The notes beneath the pieces were generated by a model. That model saw only the letters and a program-made list of their open reading frames with translations. It was not told the origin of the DNA and did no database searches. From NCBI GenBank assembly GCA_023614405.1, contig CM042689.1:306443132-306507131 (forward strand): a stretch of 64,000 bases of DNA, written 5' to 3'. This document shows positions 35,617 through 47,475 of the stretch, piece after piece. The position numbers and the translations under genes are program-made. Origin of the DNA: Avena insularis. Its lineage: Eukaryota > Streptophyta > Magnoliopsida > Poales > Poaceae. The stretch's first letter is position 1; every line of letters starts with the position of its first letter.

Positions 35617-37558
35617 TGTTGGAGATATGCCCAAGAGGCAATAATAAAGTGGTTATTATCATATCTTCATACTTATGATAAATGTTTACATACCATGCTA
35701 TAATTGTATTAACAGTAAACATTAATACTTGTGTGATTTGTAAACATAAAAGAGTCCCTAGTAAAGCCTCTTGTTAAACTAGCTTGTTGGTTAATATATG
35801 ATCATGGTTTCCTGATCATGAACATAGAGATGTTATTAACAACAGGGTCATATCATTAGGAGAATGATGTGATGGACATACTCCTATAGTTAAGCATAGC
35901 ATAGAGATCAAGTCATTTAATATAGTTCATTTGCTATAAGCTTTCTGATACATAGTAACCTAATTCCTTCGACCATGAATCATGCTTATCACCATCACCG
36001 GAAGGATGCTTTGATGACATCAAACACCACACCGTAACTGGGTGGCTATAAAGATGGCATTGAGTGTTCGGAAAGTATGGGTTGAGACACATGGATCAAG
36101 AGTAGGATTTGTCCATCCATATGACGGATAGATATACTCTGGGCCCTCTCGGTGGAATGTCATCCAATTATCTTGCAAGCATGTGACTGGCTCACAAGGG
36201 ATCACATACCATGGGAACGAGAAAAGAGTACTTATCAGTAACAAGGTTGAACTAGGTATGCAGAGATACCGACGATCAAAACCTCGGATAAGTAAACTAT
36301 CGTGAGACAAAGGGAAATTGGTATCGTATATAAGTGGTTCATTCGATCGCAAAGTAATCGTAGAAATATGTGGGAGCCATATGAATTTCCAGATTCCTCT
36401 ATTGGTTATTGATCGGAGAAGTGTCTCGATCATGTCCGCATAATTCACAAACCGTAGGGAGACACACTTAAGGATTCAATGTTGTTGAGTAGTTATGAAA
36501 TGATGAGTAAGAGACCGAATGTTGTTCGGAGTCTCGGATGGGATTCGGAATTTCACAAGGAGATCCGGAATGGTCCGGAGAATAAGATTCATATAAGGAA
36601 AGTCATGTTTCGGAGTTGGGGAATGATTCCGGTGTTTTCATCGGGAATGTTCTAGAAGGTTCCGGAAGGTCCGGCACTCCGGAGGGGAAGGGTACATGAA
36701 TGTGTCATAACAATTTGGAATGGTTGCATCATGTACTAGGTGTCATCACTGAGCAAAATAAAGGGATAAATCAAATCCTAGTTTGAAAAGTCAAACGCCA
36801 ATTTGAAAAAGTCAAACGGCAAGTTTGCTTGGTGGAGGGAGAGTAGGAAACCTACTTGGGGAGGAAGTCCTCTTCCCTCCACCGCCGGCCAAGGAGGAGG
36901 ATTTGGAGGAGGACTCACTCCTCCCAACCGCGCCTCCCTCCCACCTATAAAAGAAGGGGCAAGGGTGCCCCTCTTCCCTACACCTCTCTACACCAAAACC
37001 CTAGCCCCAAGTTGCCGGCCACCTCCTGCTGCCGCCGCCTAGGGCCCCCTCTAACTTGGCAAGTTAGGGTTTCCCCAAACCCTAGCCGCCGGCCAAGCCC
37101 TTCCCTTGGTGCCCTCTAAACCCTAGATCACCAAGGTCTCTCTCATGCTCCACCATACTCGCTCCGGCTTAAGGCGAAGCCCTGCGAGATCTCCCCTCTA
37201 CTTCCAGACAACGCATGCTGTCATCTTTGCGGAATCACGAGGAGAGTGCTACAACCTCCATTTTCTGCTGGAACAAGGAGAGGAAGGTCTTCATCAATCT
37301 AACGTGTGACCGATCATGGAGCGCTTCAAAGCATGGCCTTAGGAAGGATCGTCTACGCGATCTTGAGATCGGAAGTGTACGACTACATCATCCACGAGAA
37401 TCTGCTCTCGTTAACCGCTTTGGAATCTTCGAGGGTTAGTATTCTATCGACTCATTGCTATAATCTAGTAGATAGATCTCGACTTGATCATAGATTAGAT
37501 CTTGATTGTGTGTTCATGCGGTAGAAATTTTTTGTTTTCCATGCTACGAACCCCTATA
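35617..37558 (+). repeat. 5' LTR of Angela-type element 3 (1942 bp)
   Basis: Starts TGTTGGAGATATGCCC and ends CCCCTATA (canonical CCCCTACA in the partner). The first 400 bp differ from the 3' LTR at only a handful of positions; the GC-rich part at 37190-37330 differs in patches. Confidence 0.92.
36946..36953 (+). promoter_or_regulatory. LTR TATA box
   Basis: TATAAAAG within CCACCTATAAAAGAAGG, with the 3' LTR counterpart at 43882-43889. A pyrimidine-rich leader follows. Confidence 0.65.
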
Positions 37559-37572
37559 GTGGTATCAGAGCC

Positions 37573-40500
37573 GTATCTATATGTAGATCTGTTGCACGAG
37601 TAGAACACAATGGTCATTGTGGGCGGTGGTGCTTTTATTATCAATTGCTTCTTGTGTACTTTGCTTCTTGCGGTATGATGGGACGAAGCGGCCCGGGCTA
37701 ACCTTACATGACATTGTTCATGAGACTTGCTCCACACTCAACATGCAACCTATATTGCATAAGTGGCTTTGCGGGTGTCTGTCTCTCCCATCATAGTATA
37801 GATCCAATTTACAATGGGCACTTGATAGTTCAAGCATCAACGTTGTGGTTCCTATTCGTAAGTTAGAGCGACACTTATTGAAAGCCCCAAACCACGTAAA
37901 ATATGCAAAGAAAATTAGAGGCGTCTAACTTTGTTTTGCAGGGGTGTGCTGTGATGTGATATGGCCATGATTGTGATTATATTTGATGTATGCAATGTTC
38001 CTTATTGTAATTTGGCAACCGGCAGGAGCCATATGGTTGTCTTTAAATTCTGTTAAGACCCGCGTGTCTATTCAAAGTAGTTGTAATAGTTGAAGCTGGT
38101 GGACGACAACCATGGAGCAGCGTCATTGACCTTGATGCAATGTCGGTGATGATGGAGATCATGTTCATGCTTAAAGATGGAGATCGGGAGCACAAAGTAG
38201 AAAGGCCATATCATATCACATATTATGAATTGCATGTGATGTTAATCCTTTTATGCATCTTGTATTGCTTAGTTCATGACGGTAGCATTATAAGATGATC
38301 CCTCAAGCACACAATTTCAAGTTTTAAAGTGTTCATCCTTAGTAAGCACCGTTGCTAAAGCTCGTTGTTTCGAAGCACCACGTGATGATCGGGTGTGTTA
38401 GATTCTGCGAGTGTATACAACGTGAGCAAGCCAGATTTGCTCATGCGGAAGCTAAGGTTTGATCTTGACGAGCCTAGCATGTACAGACATGGTCTCGGAA
38501 CACAGATCACTGAAAGGTAAAGCATGAGTCATATAGTAGATATGATGAACATGTTGATTGTTCGCCATTGAAGCTACATCAACTCTCGTGATGATTGGTT
38601 TTGACGTGGTGGATTTGGTTCGTGTGATCACTAAAACAATGTGAGGGATATTGTTTTGAGTGGGAATTCAACGGAAATATGATTAAAAGTTGAACACTAT
38701 TTATCATAAATTAAATCAAAGTGAATTTGCATAGTTGGTGTAGTTATTGGCATTCGTTTACCACCTTGCGCTTAGTTTTAATTGAGATGATAGAACTATA
38801 GAATTCTGGTTAGTTACTTTACGAACTGGTATCGTATTGTTTTGAAGTGTTAATCTAAAAGTTTAAAAGTCCTATTGCAAACTTTCAGTAAGTTCCGGTT
38901 ACTCCATGAAGTTTAATAATTGGTATTAAATCAAGAGTGACAATTCCAAGTGTTAGTGTATGAGTATCATGTTTGTCTCCATGATTCTTGATATTCAAAG
39001 GATTGTCTTAATATCAAGGTTATCTAGGATCTGAAAGAGTTGTTTCAGAAACCATGATGTGTGGAAGATATTGTTATATCTGAAACGAAGTTTTGGTTGC
39101 AACATGATAGAGTATAATATGGAAAAAGTCATGTTCTCATATTTGATGAGAATTTGCAAAAGGTTGGAGACACTAGTTGTCCTAATCCTCCAAAAGGTTT
39201 TGGAGAGCAACATTATACTCGCGATTCACCGTTATAAGCTAAAAGTAGCTTGATCATGGATAATTCCATGATAAGGGTGAATATTTGATGTAGGTAAAAT
39301 GTTTACTACACCAATAGATTACTAAAGAAAGGAATTTGAAAGAACACCAAACATTTGATGATGGTGATCTACTTCAAAGTGCAAGTCCAAAGACATTGGT
39401 ATTTTACTATACATGATTTGGACTATATGTCATGTATATGGCTCCACTATTGATGTTGATAGATTCTTTCAAACAGAAAAGGAAATACTGAAAGAGAATC
39501 TCATAAGTATATGGCAGAAAATAAAAGACTAGAATTGTTCAGCTTAAGTATATAGATGATATACATGTTATGGATATATTCTTTGCTTATTAAACAATGT
39601 GGTTCTTAAGTATTTGATACTGAATTTGTTGGTGTGAATCGTCATACGAAACAACACAATTCATGAACTACAATGGCCTAAGTAACTAGCAAAAGAATAT
39701 GTGATGATGTTCATCGAGAACAAATAAAGGGTTATTGTGCTGCTTGTTAAACATCAAAGCTTGCCTTCAAGATTTGTTTTATCAGGTATTATGAGAACAA
39801 AAGGGTTGTTCAGATAATTGTCATAATCCATAAAAGATGGATGATTCACAAATCTCGTTGGAGAAATCACATCCATAAAACTAGTGCTAAAAATGTCGAA
39901 AGAGAAATTGATTGAAAGATCACTTAGGAAGTGACATCGCCATTTAAAATTATATTGGAAAGAAAACATGAAGAAACTCCATGTGGATGGAATTTTGGAG
40001 TCTTTTGATTTTTGATCAAATGACGCTTGTGAAACTTTCCTAGAGATAATTAAAACTTCGTTCATAGGCCAAAAGGGAACGAATGACTAGCTTATTGGAA
40101 CTTGTACATATTGTTGTATGAAGTCCATTATATGTAGTCAAGAGCGATAGATTTCAACTTCATATGCTTTCTCCGAAAATTTGAGTGAATATATGAATAT
40201 TTACTTAATAAGGATGAAGTGTGAAACATTTGAAAAGTTTAAAGACTTTCAAGATGAAGTGCAAAATCAATGTAACAAGAAAATAAAGAATTTATGATAG
40301 GATCATAAAGGAAGATATTTGAGTTATAAAGTTTAGCATAACACCTAAGATTTGAGGAATCGTTCCATGTATTTGCGTTTCCCGAAACACCATGTGAGTA
40401 TGGAATAATCGAGATATGCAATGAAACCTTGTTTGACATGGTAAGATCAAAGGTGTAATTCATAAAACTGCTATTATATTTTAAAGATGAAAAGCTTTAG

Positions 40501-42538
40501 AGACTACCAGTTTTCCACGGAAAAGAGCTCCATTATAATCCGTTGAATTGACACCATATAAAGTTATGGTTTGGGATAAAACCCAAGTTGTCCTTTCTTA
40601 AATATTGGTATGCTATGCATAAGAAAGATGTTTGCAACCAAAATCGGATGAACATGTCTTTGTATGTTATTTTCGAATAACTGTTAAGAATTCCTCCATA
40701 AACACCAAAGACAAAAATGTTTGTCGCTTAGAACGTCAAGTTTCTTTGAGAAAGAATTTTCCGTGAAAAGTTAAGTGGGACGACAATAGAACTTTGACAA
40801 GGTTAAAAGAACCTTAGCTATATATGATCAAAGTTGCGCAGCGCCGAAAAGTGTTCCGAAGGCAGCAACAATGCTCATGGCTCACGTGCCTCAAAGGTTG
40901 TGGTCACGGAGGTCTAAGTTCCTATTGAAACAAGTAGGTCGGGTAAACAATCAAATACCAAGATTTAAGGGTTGAATCATTATTTGAGAATAATGAACCG
41001 ACTACATGCAAAGAGGCGATGATGGGCCCTGACTCCGTCAAATGGCTTGAAGCCATAAAATCCGTGATAGTTCCATATACAAGAAATCAAGCTTTGAGCT
41101 TGAAAGACCCTCTGAAAGGTACAAGACCTTACAGTCGTATTTGGATCTATAAAGAAATAGACATGGATGTTTCACATCTATGAAATAGTCGACATGTTGG
41201 GAAAGAGTTCACAAAAATGTTCAAAAGTTGACTATGACAAGATCTGATCTTTCATAGCGATATTTAGTCTAGACGGATTAATGTAGCAACCACAACATAT
41301 AATTTTGTTATGTGTTGGATAAACAAAACAAGTTCTTCTAATAGAAGGGTTACCTAGGACGTGTGCATGACATGGTCCAAAGGGTTTTGTTAATTCAAAG
41401 GATGCTAAATGCATATGCAAACTTCAATGGTTGAAGTAAGCATCGCGGAGTTGGAATCTTCACTATGATGAAACTGTTAAAAGAGTTTAATTTCATCGGA
41501 GACGATGAAGATGCTTGCATTTGCAAGAAATTAAGTGGGAGCGCTAAGACATGTTTCTAATACATTATGTGGAAGACATATTGTTGATTGGAAATGATGT
41601 ATCTTTTTATTAACACAAGATAAGAATTTCATCTCGATGAAAAGCTTAGGCAGAACCCGAATATTTGGCATCAATGTCTATATGGATAAATTGTGACACC
41701 AATATGGTTATGCCAGAAGTACATAGATGAGATATTGAATGAGTTCAATATAGAAACTACAAGAAAAGTTCTTGTTTCACAGGAAGGATTGAATAAATAT
41801 TTAAGTATTTTTGATACTTGATAGATAAAATCACAAAGAGTATTTTATCAATCTTGATGTGATGTGTACAAATCCAGATATGTCCTATGCTCTAAATGTT
41901 ATGAGCATATACCAGAATGATTCATAAGATGATTATTGGACAATAGTAAATATGTTCTTATGATCTTGTAAAAGAACTAAGAATATATTATTTTGTAGAA
42001 GTGACAAATAGATGGTTAGTTCATTGTAAAAGAATTACATTGATACTAGTTTTGTCACAAAAGTACAAATTAAGTTTATCTCAATCTAAACTAAGGGTGG
42101 CACAATGTGATGGAAAGTAAGTTCCATAATGGATTTGGATGAGTTCCAAAGTTAAGACATTGTGACAGATACTTCAACAAAAGGCTAAGTATATGACTGC
42201 TATTATAGCATCAAAAGACGGCATTTGTGTCAAGTAGTTTGTTATCAAACTAGGTGTAGTTCACAGCAGGGATAATACTATGAAGATATATTGTACGACA
42301 ATATTATCAACATGTTTTAACCCCAAAGAACTAAAGGTCACACCAAAGGACCAAATTTGTACAAAGCCATCTCATTCAAGAATGGGTGATGCGTAGAGAC
42401 GCAAAGACATGCAATTACACATGGACCTGGAAGTGTCAGATCCGGAGATCAGTTGACCACTAGCAATCGTGTACATACGACACCATAAAGCCATAGGTGT
42501 TGAATACACAAAGGTTTGAAACTAGATTATTGACTCTA
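37573..42538 (+). pseudogene. Degenerate gag-pol interior of Angela-type element 3
   Basis: After a leader recognisable to about 38700 (shared with element 1 on the opposite strand), the sequence is AT-rich and littered with stops and indels. Patches still align by eye to copia pol in order: a possible integrase-linker region near 40560-40700, a pre-RT stretch near 41030-41070 and an RNase H-like stretch near 42170-42310. No frame is usable. It cannot have supplied its own proteins. Confidence 0.7.
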
Positions 42539-42553
42539 GTGCAAGTGGGAGAC

Positions 42554-44484
42554 TGTTGGAGATATGCCCAAGAGGCAATAATAAAGTGGTTATTATCATA
42601 TCTTCATACTTATGATAAATGTTTACATACCATGCTATAATTGTATTAACAGGAAACATTAATACTTGTGTGATTTGTAAACATAAAAGAGTCCCTAGTA
42701 AAGCCTCTTGTTAAACTAGCTTGTTGGTTAATATATGATCATGGTTTCCTGATCATGAACATAGAGATGTTATTAACAACAGGGTCATATCATTAGGAGA
42801 ATGATGTGATGGACATACTCCTATAGTTAAGCATAGCATAGAGATCAAGTCATTTAATATAGTTCATTTGCTATAAGCTTTCTGATACATAGTAACCTAA
42901 TTCCTTCGACCATGAGATCATGCTTATCACCATCACCGGAAGGATGCTTTGATGACATCAAACACCACCGTAATCGGGTGGCTATAAAGATGGCATTGAG
43001 TGTTCGGAAAGTATGGGTTGAGACACATGGATCAAGAGTGGGATTTGTCCATCCATATGACAGATAGATATACTCTGGGCCCTCTCGGTGGAATGTCATC
43101 CAATTAGCTTGCAAGCATGTGACTGGCTCACAAGGGATCACATACCACGGGAACGAGAAAAGAGTACTTATCAGTAACAAGGTTGAACTAGGTATGCAGA
43201 GATACCGACGATCAAAACCTCGAATAAGTAAACTATCGAGAGACAAAGGGAAATTGGTATCGTATATAAGTGGTTCATTCGATCGCAAAGTAATCGTAGA
43301 AATATGTGGGAGCCATATGAATTTCCAGATTCCTCTATTGGTTATTGATCGGAGAAGTGTCTCGATCATGTCCGCATAATTCACGAACCGTAGGGAGACA
43401 CACTTAAGGATTCAATGTTGTTGAGTAGTTATGGAATGATGAGTAAGAGATCGAATGTTGTTCGGAGTCTCGGATGGGATTCGGGATTTCACGAGGAGAT
43501 CCGGAATGGTCCGGAGAATAAGATTCATATAAGGAAAGTCCTGTTTCGGAGTTGGGGAATGATTCCGGTGTTTTCATCGGGAATGTTCTAGAAGGTTCCG
43601 GAAGGTCCGACACTCCGGAGGAGAAGGGTACATGAATGTTTCATAACAAGTTGGAATGGTTGCATCATATACTAGGTGTCATCACTGAGCAAAATAAAGG
43701 GATAAATCAAATCCTAGTTTGAAAAGTCAAACGCCAATTTGAAAAAGTCAAACGGCAAGTTTGCTTGGTGGAGGGAGAGTAGGAAACCTACTTGGGGAGG
43801 AAGTCCTCTTCCCTCCACCGCCGGCCAAGGAGGAGGAGTTGGAGGAGGACTCCCTCCTCCCAACCGCGCCTCCCTCCCACCTATAAAAGAAGGGGTAGGG
43901 GTGCCCCTCTTCCCTACACCTCTGTACACCAAAACCCTAGCCCCAAGTTGCCGGCCACCTCCTGCTGCCGCCGCCTAGGGCCTCCTCTAACTTGGCGAGT
44001 TAGGGTTTCCCCAAACCCTAGCCGCCGGCCAAGCCCTTCCCTTGGTGCCCTCTAAACCCTAGATCACCAAGGTCTCTCTCATGCTCCACCATACTCGCTC
44101 CGGCTTAAGGCGAAGCCCTGCAAGGTCTCTCCTCTACTTCCCAGCGTGACAACGTCGTCTTGGGAATCACGAGAGTGCTACAACCTCCGCATTTTCTGGA
44201 ACAAGAGAGAGGAAGGTCTTCATCAGTCTAACGTGTGACCATTGCTGGAGCGCGCTCTGGAAGCTTGGGAAGGATCGTCTACGCGATCTTGAGATCGGAA
44301 GTGTACGACTACATCATCCACGAGAATCTGCTCTCGTTAACCGCTTTGGAATCTTCGAGGGTTAGTATTCTATCGACTCATTGCTACAATCTAGTAGATA
44401 GATCTTGACTTGATCATAGATTAGATCTTGATTGTGTGTTCATGCGGTAGAATTTTTTTGTTTTCCATGCTACGAACCCCTACA
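42554..44484 (+). repeat. 3' LTR of Angela-type element 3 (1931 bp)
   Basis: Starts TGTTGGAGATATGCCC and ends CCCCTACA, followed by the CATAC target duplication. Confidence 0.92.
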
Positions 44485-44865
44485 CATACTACGCATCGAC
44501 ACCGGTAAGTTCTTTGCTAACCCACTGGTTACCGCTTTACTTTGCCTCGCAAGTTGCTAACATGTAGGCAACATGTAGGAAACGGGGGCTTCTAGGAACC
44601 GGCACTTTGGCCACGCCTCGCCGGATGGGCGTCAGATCACACCGCTTCATGACAATGGTCCTTCTCCTGGCCATTCTACCGGTGGTTCTCCCAAGCTTCA
44701 CATTTCTACTCCCTCGCGAGGTGGCTCTTCTGTTGCTTCTACTGGACGCAACCCTCGCCAGAGGTCGCCTCTTTTCACCAGGGGAGATCTCGGGTACACC
44801 CCGTCTCCTCCAGAGTTGTAGGTTTTTATTGTCTATGCATGTGCGACGATGTTGATACCCCTGTA

Positions 44866-45085
44866 TGAATGATGTGATCTTGTTTGATACATGTTTGAAT
44901 GATGTGATCTTTGTTTGATATATGTTTGAATGATGTGATCTTTGTTTGATACATGTATGGCATATGTGATCTTGTTTGAATTGTTGTGGAATATATTTCC
45001 CCATATTGCTGTGAGTATTGCTGTGAATTTTGGTAAATATTGCTATGAGTATTGCTGTGAGTACTATGAGTATTGATGTGAAACA
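44866..45085 (+). repeat. Tandem repeats in the CACTA 3' region
   Basis: About four copies of a 30-35-bp unit TGAATGATGTGATCTTTGTTTGATACATGTT (44868-44980), followed by short units around ATTGCTGTGAGT (45006-45080). They lie between the stop of the second CACTA gene and the subterminal array. Confidence 0.75.
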
Positions 45086-45104
45086 GCAAAAAAAACTGTG
45101 CAGG

Positions 45105-45610
45105 TGCTACGCTGAGGGCCTTGCCGTCGGCGTAGGGCCCTGCTATGTGCCATATGGTCATCGCTCGGCGTACTCATACGCCGAGGGCCTCAGCCGTCGG
45201 CCTAGCATCGGCCTGGGGAGGCCCCGGCGCTAGACACGTGGCGCTCATACGCCGAGGGCCAGGCCGTCGGCGTACGCCTGGACCTACGCCGAGGGGCGTG
45301 GCCGTCGGCCCAGCCCACCTCCTGGGGAGGCCCAGCGCTTGCCACGTGGCACCGCTACGCCAAGGGGCCGGCCGTCGGCGTACGTGCCGCGCCGTTAGCC
45401 GTCCATGTAACGGCGAGGATATCGTTCGCCTATGGCTAATACGCCGACGGACCCGCCACGGCCGTCGGCAAAGGGCAACTCTGACGGCTGTTTTTCCTCC
45501 GCCGAGGGGGCTACGCCGACGGCAGCCCTCGGCGTAGCATATGCCGACAACGAAACTGGCTACGCCGAGGGCTTTTTGCCGTCGGCCTAGCCGTCGCATC
45601 CTGTAGCGGT
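45105..45610 (+). repeat. Right CACTA subterminal repeat array
   Basis: About nine copies of GCCGTCGGC or its complement, each usually followed by GTA or CTA and alternating with CTACGCCGAGGG. This is the same unit as the left end at 15620-15740. Long open frames through it on both strands are a consequence of the GC-rich repeats. Confidence 0.82.
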
Positions 45611-45615
45611 ACTTT

Positions 45616-45868
45616 CTCGTGCAAACTCCCTGAAACTTACCCTTGTGTGACTAAGGTCACAACATCATGTAATCACACAAAGGATGAGCTTCTGCCAGAA
45701 GTAGAAGACTTCAGTGTGCAAAAGTTTGGAAATGTGTACGTGGAGAGGTGTAAGCGATGTGCACTAGATATTCGGATACTTGGATCATGTCCAAATTATC
45801 CTACTACTCTCATGTTTGGCAGAGTTGAGGGGTCTCAAGTGTGCACCGTGGCTTTCCAGCGGGCGTGA
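45616..45868 (+). CDS. Unidentified protein-coding exon fragment at the CACTA border
   Basis: The frame is open from the CACTA border to a TGA at 45866-45868, about 83 codons, with features unlike the surrounding repeats: CKLPETYPC, CNHTKDELLPEVEDF, a C-x2-C pair (RCKRCALDI) and CPNYPTTLMFGRVEG. Cys pairs suggest metal binding or disulfides. No start codon or upstream exon is present, so it is either the last exon of a gene cut by the CACTA element or a captured fragment. I do not recognise the family. The sequence at 48320-48560 could be its 3' UTR, displaced by the intervening transposon. Confidence 0.45.
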
Positions 45869-46093
45869 AAGGACTATTTAAGTGTGCGGCGGCCGGTCCT
45901 CAGATTTTCGGTGCCAGGGGCAAAAAATTGAGACCCCTACTATGAAATCTAAACGTCGATCAATATGCCAATGAATTATTGCTAATGACACACATAGGTT
46001 CATCAATGATCATTTCTATCTATGTTACTTTAAAAAATTCTACATATAGTACTACACTGAGTTGGCAATAAGAAAAATAAAATGAGTACCAAT

Positions 46094-47475
46094 TTTTTTT
46101 TTCCGAAAAGGGGAACAAAGCCTCGGCCTCGGCCTCTGCATCGAAACGATGCACACAGTCAGTTTATTTCAAGAGTGCGAGGATTACAAAGTAAACAAAT
46201 CCGAGGCCAAAGCCTCACGGCAGTAACTTCACCAGACTACCACTAACCTTATAGCAAAGACTACAACAAAGAGAAAAATAGACAAATTTTAGACAAAGCC
46301 TTCAAGAAGGAAAAGCCGCACACACACCGATAGTGACGAGTCCAACCAACGGTCGAGCTCAGGATTTTCATCCCCGAAGACGAGCTCTAGGACACCACCT
46401 TCATCAAGGACACGGCGCGAGCATACGTCCACAATGCCATCAATGTTTCCACTGAAGTGTATAGACTCGATGAAGAAGCTTATACCATCATCACCTGTCC
46501 AGCAACGACAACTCGCTGACCAGATACCGCTAGAGAAGAGACTGGAAATGAGACGTCCCATATCGCCACGCCTCCAGCACTATCGCACCACCTTCGATCG
46601 ACCAAACAGGCACGACTTGACGCCCCAGAGGAGATGTCGTGCGTAGCACCCGCCGGGATCAGGTCTATCGCCACCGCCGGTCAGGCATGACTTGACACCT
46701 CCTCTAGGACCATCGTGCGTAGCACCTGTTGAGTCAAAACGAACCCGATCTCGAAGTGGAAACCACTAGCGAAGATCTAGCCTTCGTGTCATCCACATGA
46801 CCACAGAGGCTGCCGCCGTCGAAAAAGCCGACGCGCCCGGTCCAAACTCTGCGGCGCCATGAGGCGTTGCGGCGAGCAAAAGCAAAGTGCGCCGCTAGAT
46901 CGACCGCAGCTGTTGCCAGCATCCACCACCTCCCCTCCGTAAGTTGCTACAGATCTCGCACTCGAAGCCCAGCGACGCGAAGAAACAAGGCCACCGCAAC
47001 CTCGGCACCACCGCCGGTCCCTATAGCCGGTGAAAACTCCAAAAACGATGCCCTCAAGAGGGGAACGATACACAGGACACCGCCATCGCTCGATCCCGCG
47101 GGATCTGAGGTTTCCCCCGGAGTTTTCTTGGCTAGAGGGACGAGGGGCATCAGATCGTCGTCTGCCATGTCACTGCTCCTCTAGCCATGCCGCTGCCACC
47201 GCACACCAGAGATGCCACGCTGCTGAGGTGCCCGACGCGCACACCATCCACAACGAGGATTGGCGTCCCGCACCGTCGATCTACGTCGGGGAAGATGAGA
47301 GATCCCCCCCCCCTCCCCCCGCCGCCGGCAGGGCCTAGGCTTTGCCTGGCCACGACCAAGATGGCAGCGGGGAAGAGAGGAGGGAGGGGAGTTGGGGAGC
47401 TGAGGCGGCGGCGACGGCTAGGGTTGCCCCCTGTCGCCGCACGGGGGTGAGAGGGAGGGGAGTTGTGAGATGAAG
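46094..47475 (-). mobile_element. Poly(A)-tailed retro-insert (LINE/SINE-type or retrogene) with 11-bp target duplication
   Basis: TGAGTACCAAT occurs at 46083-46093 and again at 47476-47486. Just inside the left copy is a T9-10 run (poly(A) on the minus strand) followed by CCGAAAAGGGGAACAAAGCCTC, the 3' end typical of Triticeae LINE-like elements. The other end is GC-rich, reading CTCCCCTCCCTCTCACCCCC on the minus strand. Target-primed reverse transcription explains both the tail and the duplication. No intact ORF; several GC-rich frames on both strands are not supported as genes. Confidence 0.8.

Larger units (their letters stand above)
35617..44484 (+). mobile_element. Angela/BARE-type element 3: intact ends, wrecked interior
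   Basis: Plus-strand element with LTRs 35617-37558 and 42554-44484, target duplication CATAC at 35612-35616 and 44485-44489, primer-binding site at 37560-37572 and polypurine tract GTGCAAGTGGGAGAC at 42539-42553. It interrupts an exon of the CACTA second gene, which rejoins in frame when the element is removed. The interior of about 5 kb still shows faint pol homology (for example AAATGGCTTGAAGCCATAAAATCCG near 41038 against the pol of element 1 near 10640), but no open frame exceeds about 100 codons. Confidence 0.93.
26600..44821 (+). pseudogene. CACTA second gene (Transposase_24 / Ptta-En-Spm type), split by two retrotransposons
   Basis: ATG at 26600 (MSSGKATSSSLLNALKQRKK) opens an Arg/Gly-rich N-terminus with one TGA near 26743 and a 7-residue repeat region (EREAESKREAESKREA). 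Readable exons: 26600-27072; 27163-27357 (an alternative frame ends DYQTTRVPGFPTAADVVITK); 34306-34514; 34594-34766 or 34769 (VIPDWAEPHRLAWAELVRMR); 34854-35230; 35318-35415; 35506-35616 joined to 44490-44504; and about 44580-44821 ending in TAG. Donors and acceptors are consensus (GTAAGT, GCAG, TTAG). Frameshifts affect the exons at 27163, 34306, 34854 and 35318. The domain resembles plant Ptta/En-Spm transposase-24 proteins, accessory DNA-binding products of CACTA elements. It follows TNP2 by about 150 bp on the same strand. Confidence 0.75.
15601..45620 (+). mobile_element. CACTA (En/Spm) DNA transposon with three nested insertions
   Basis: Both ends carry arrays of the same short unit (GCCGTCGGCGTAG and its complement): about four copies at 15620-15740 and about nine at 45105-45590. 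Subterminal repeats of this kind are where CACTA transposase binds. Between them, on the plus strand, are a TNP2-type transposase gene and a second En/Spm-type gene. Subtracting the inserts at about 20306-25970, 27386-34237 and 35617-44484 leaves about 8.6 kb, a normal CACTA size. Exact termini are not certain: the left candidate reads CTTACTAGAAAAAAAG at 15670 and the right candidate ends near ACTTTCTCGTG at 45611-45621, both degenerate versions of CACTACTAGAAAA. No 3-bp target duplication could be fixed. Confidence 0.85.

Noticed and set aside
45145..45599. 130- and 141-codon frames through the CACTA right end
   Set aside because: They translate the GCCGTCGGC subterminal repeats; Arg/Pro-rich products with no sign of selection.
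44866..45605. CRISPR-like array
   Set aside because: Repeats are degenerate, differently spaced and palindromic CACTA subterminal units in a plant genome; no unique spacers or cas genes.
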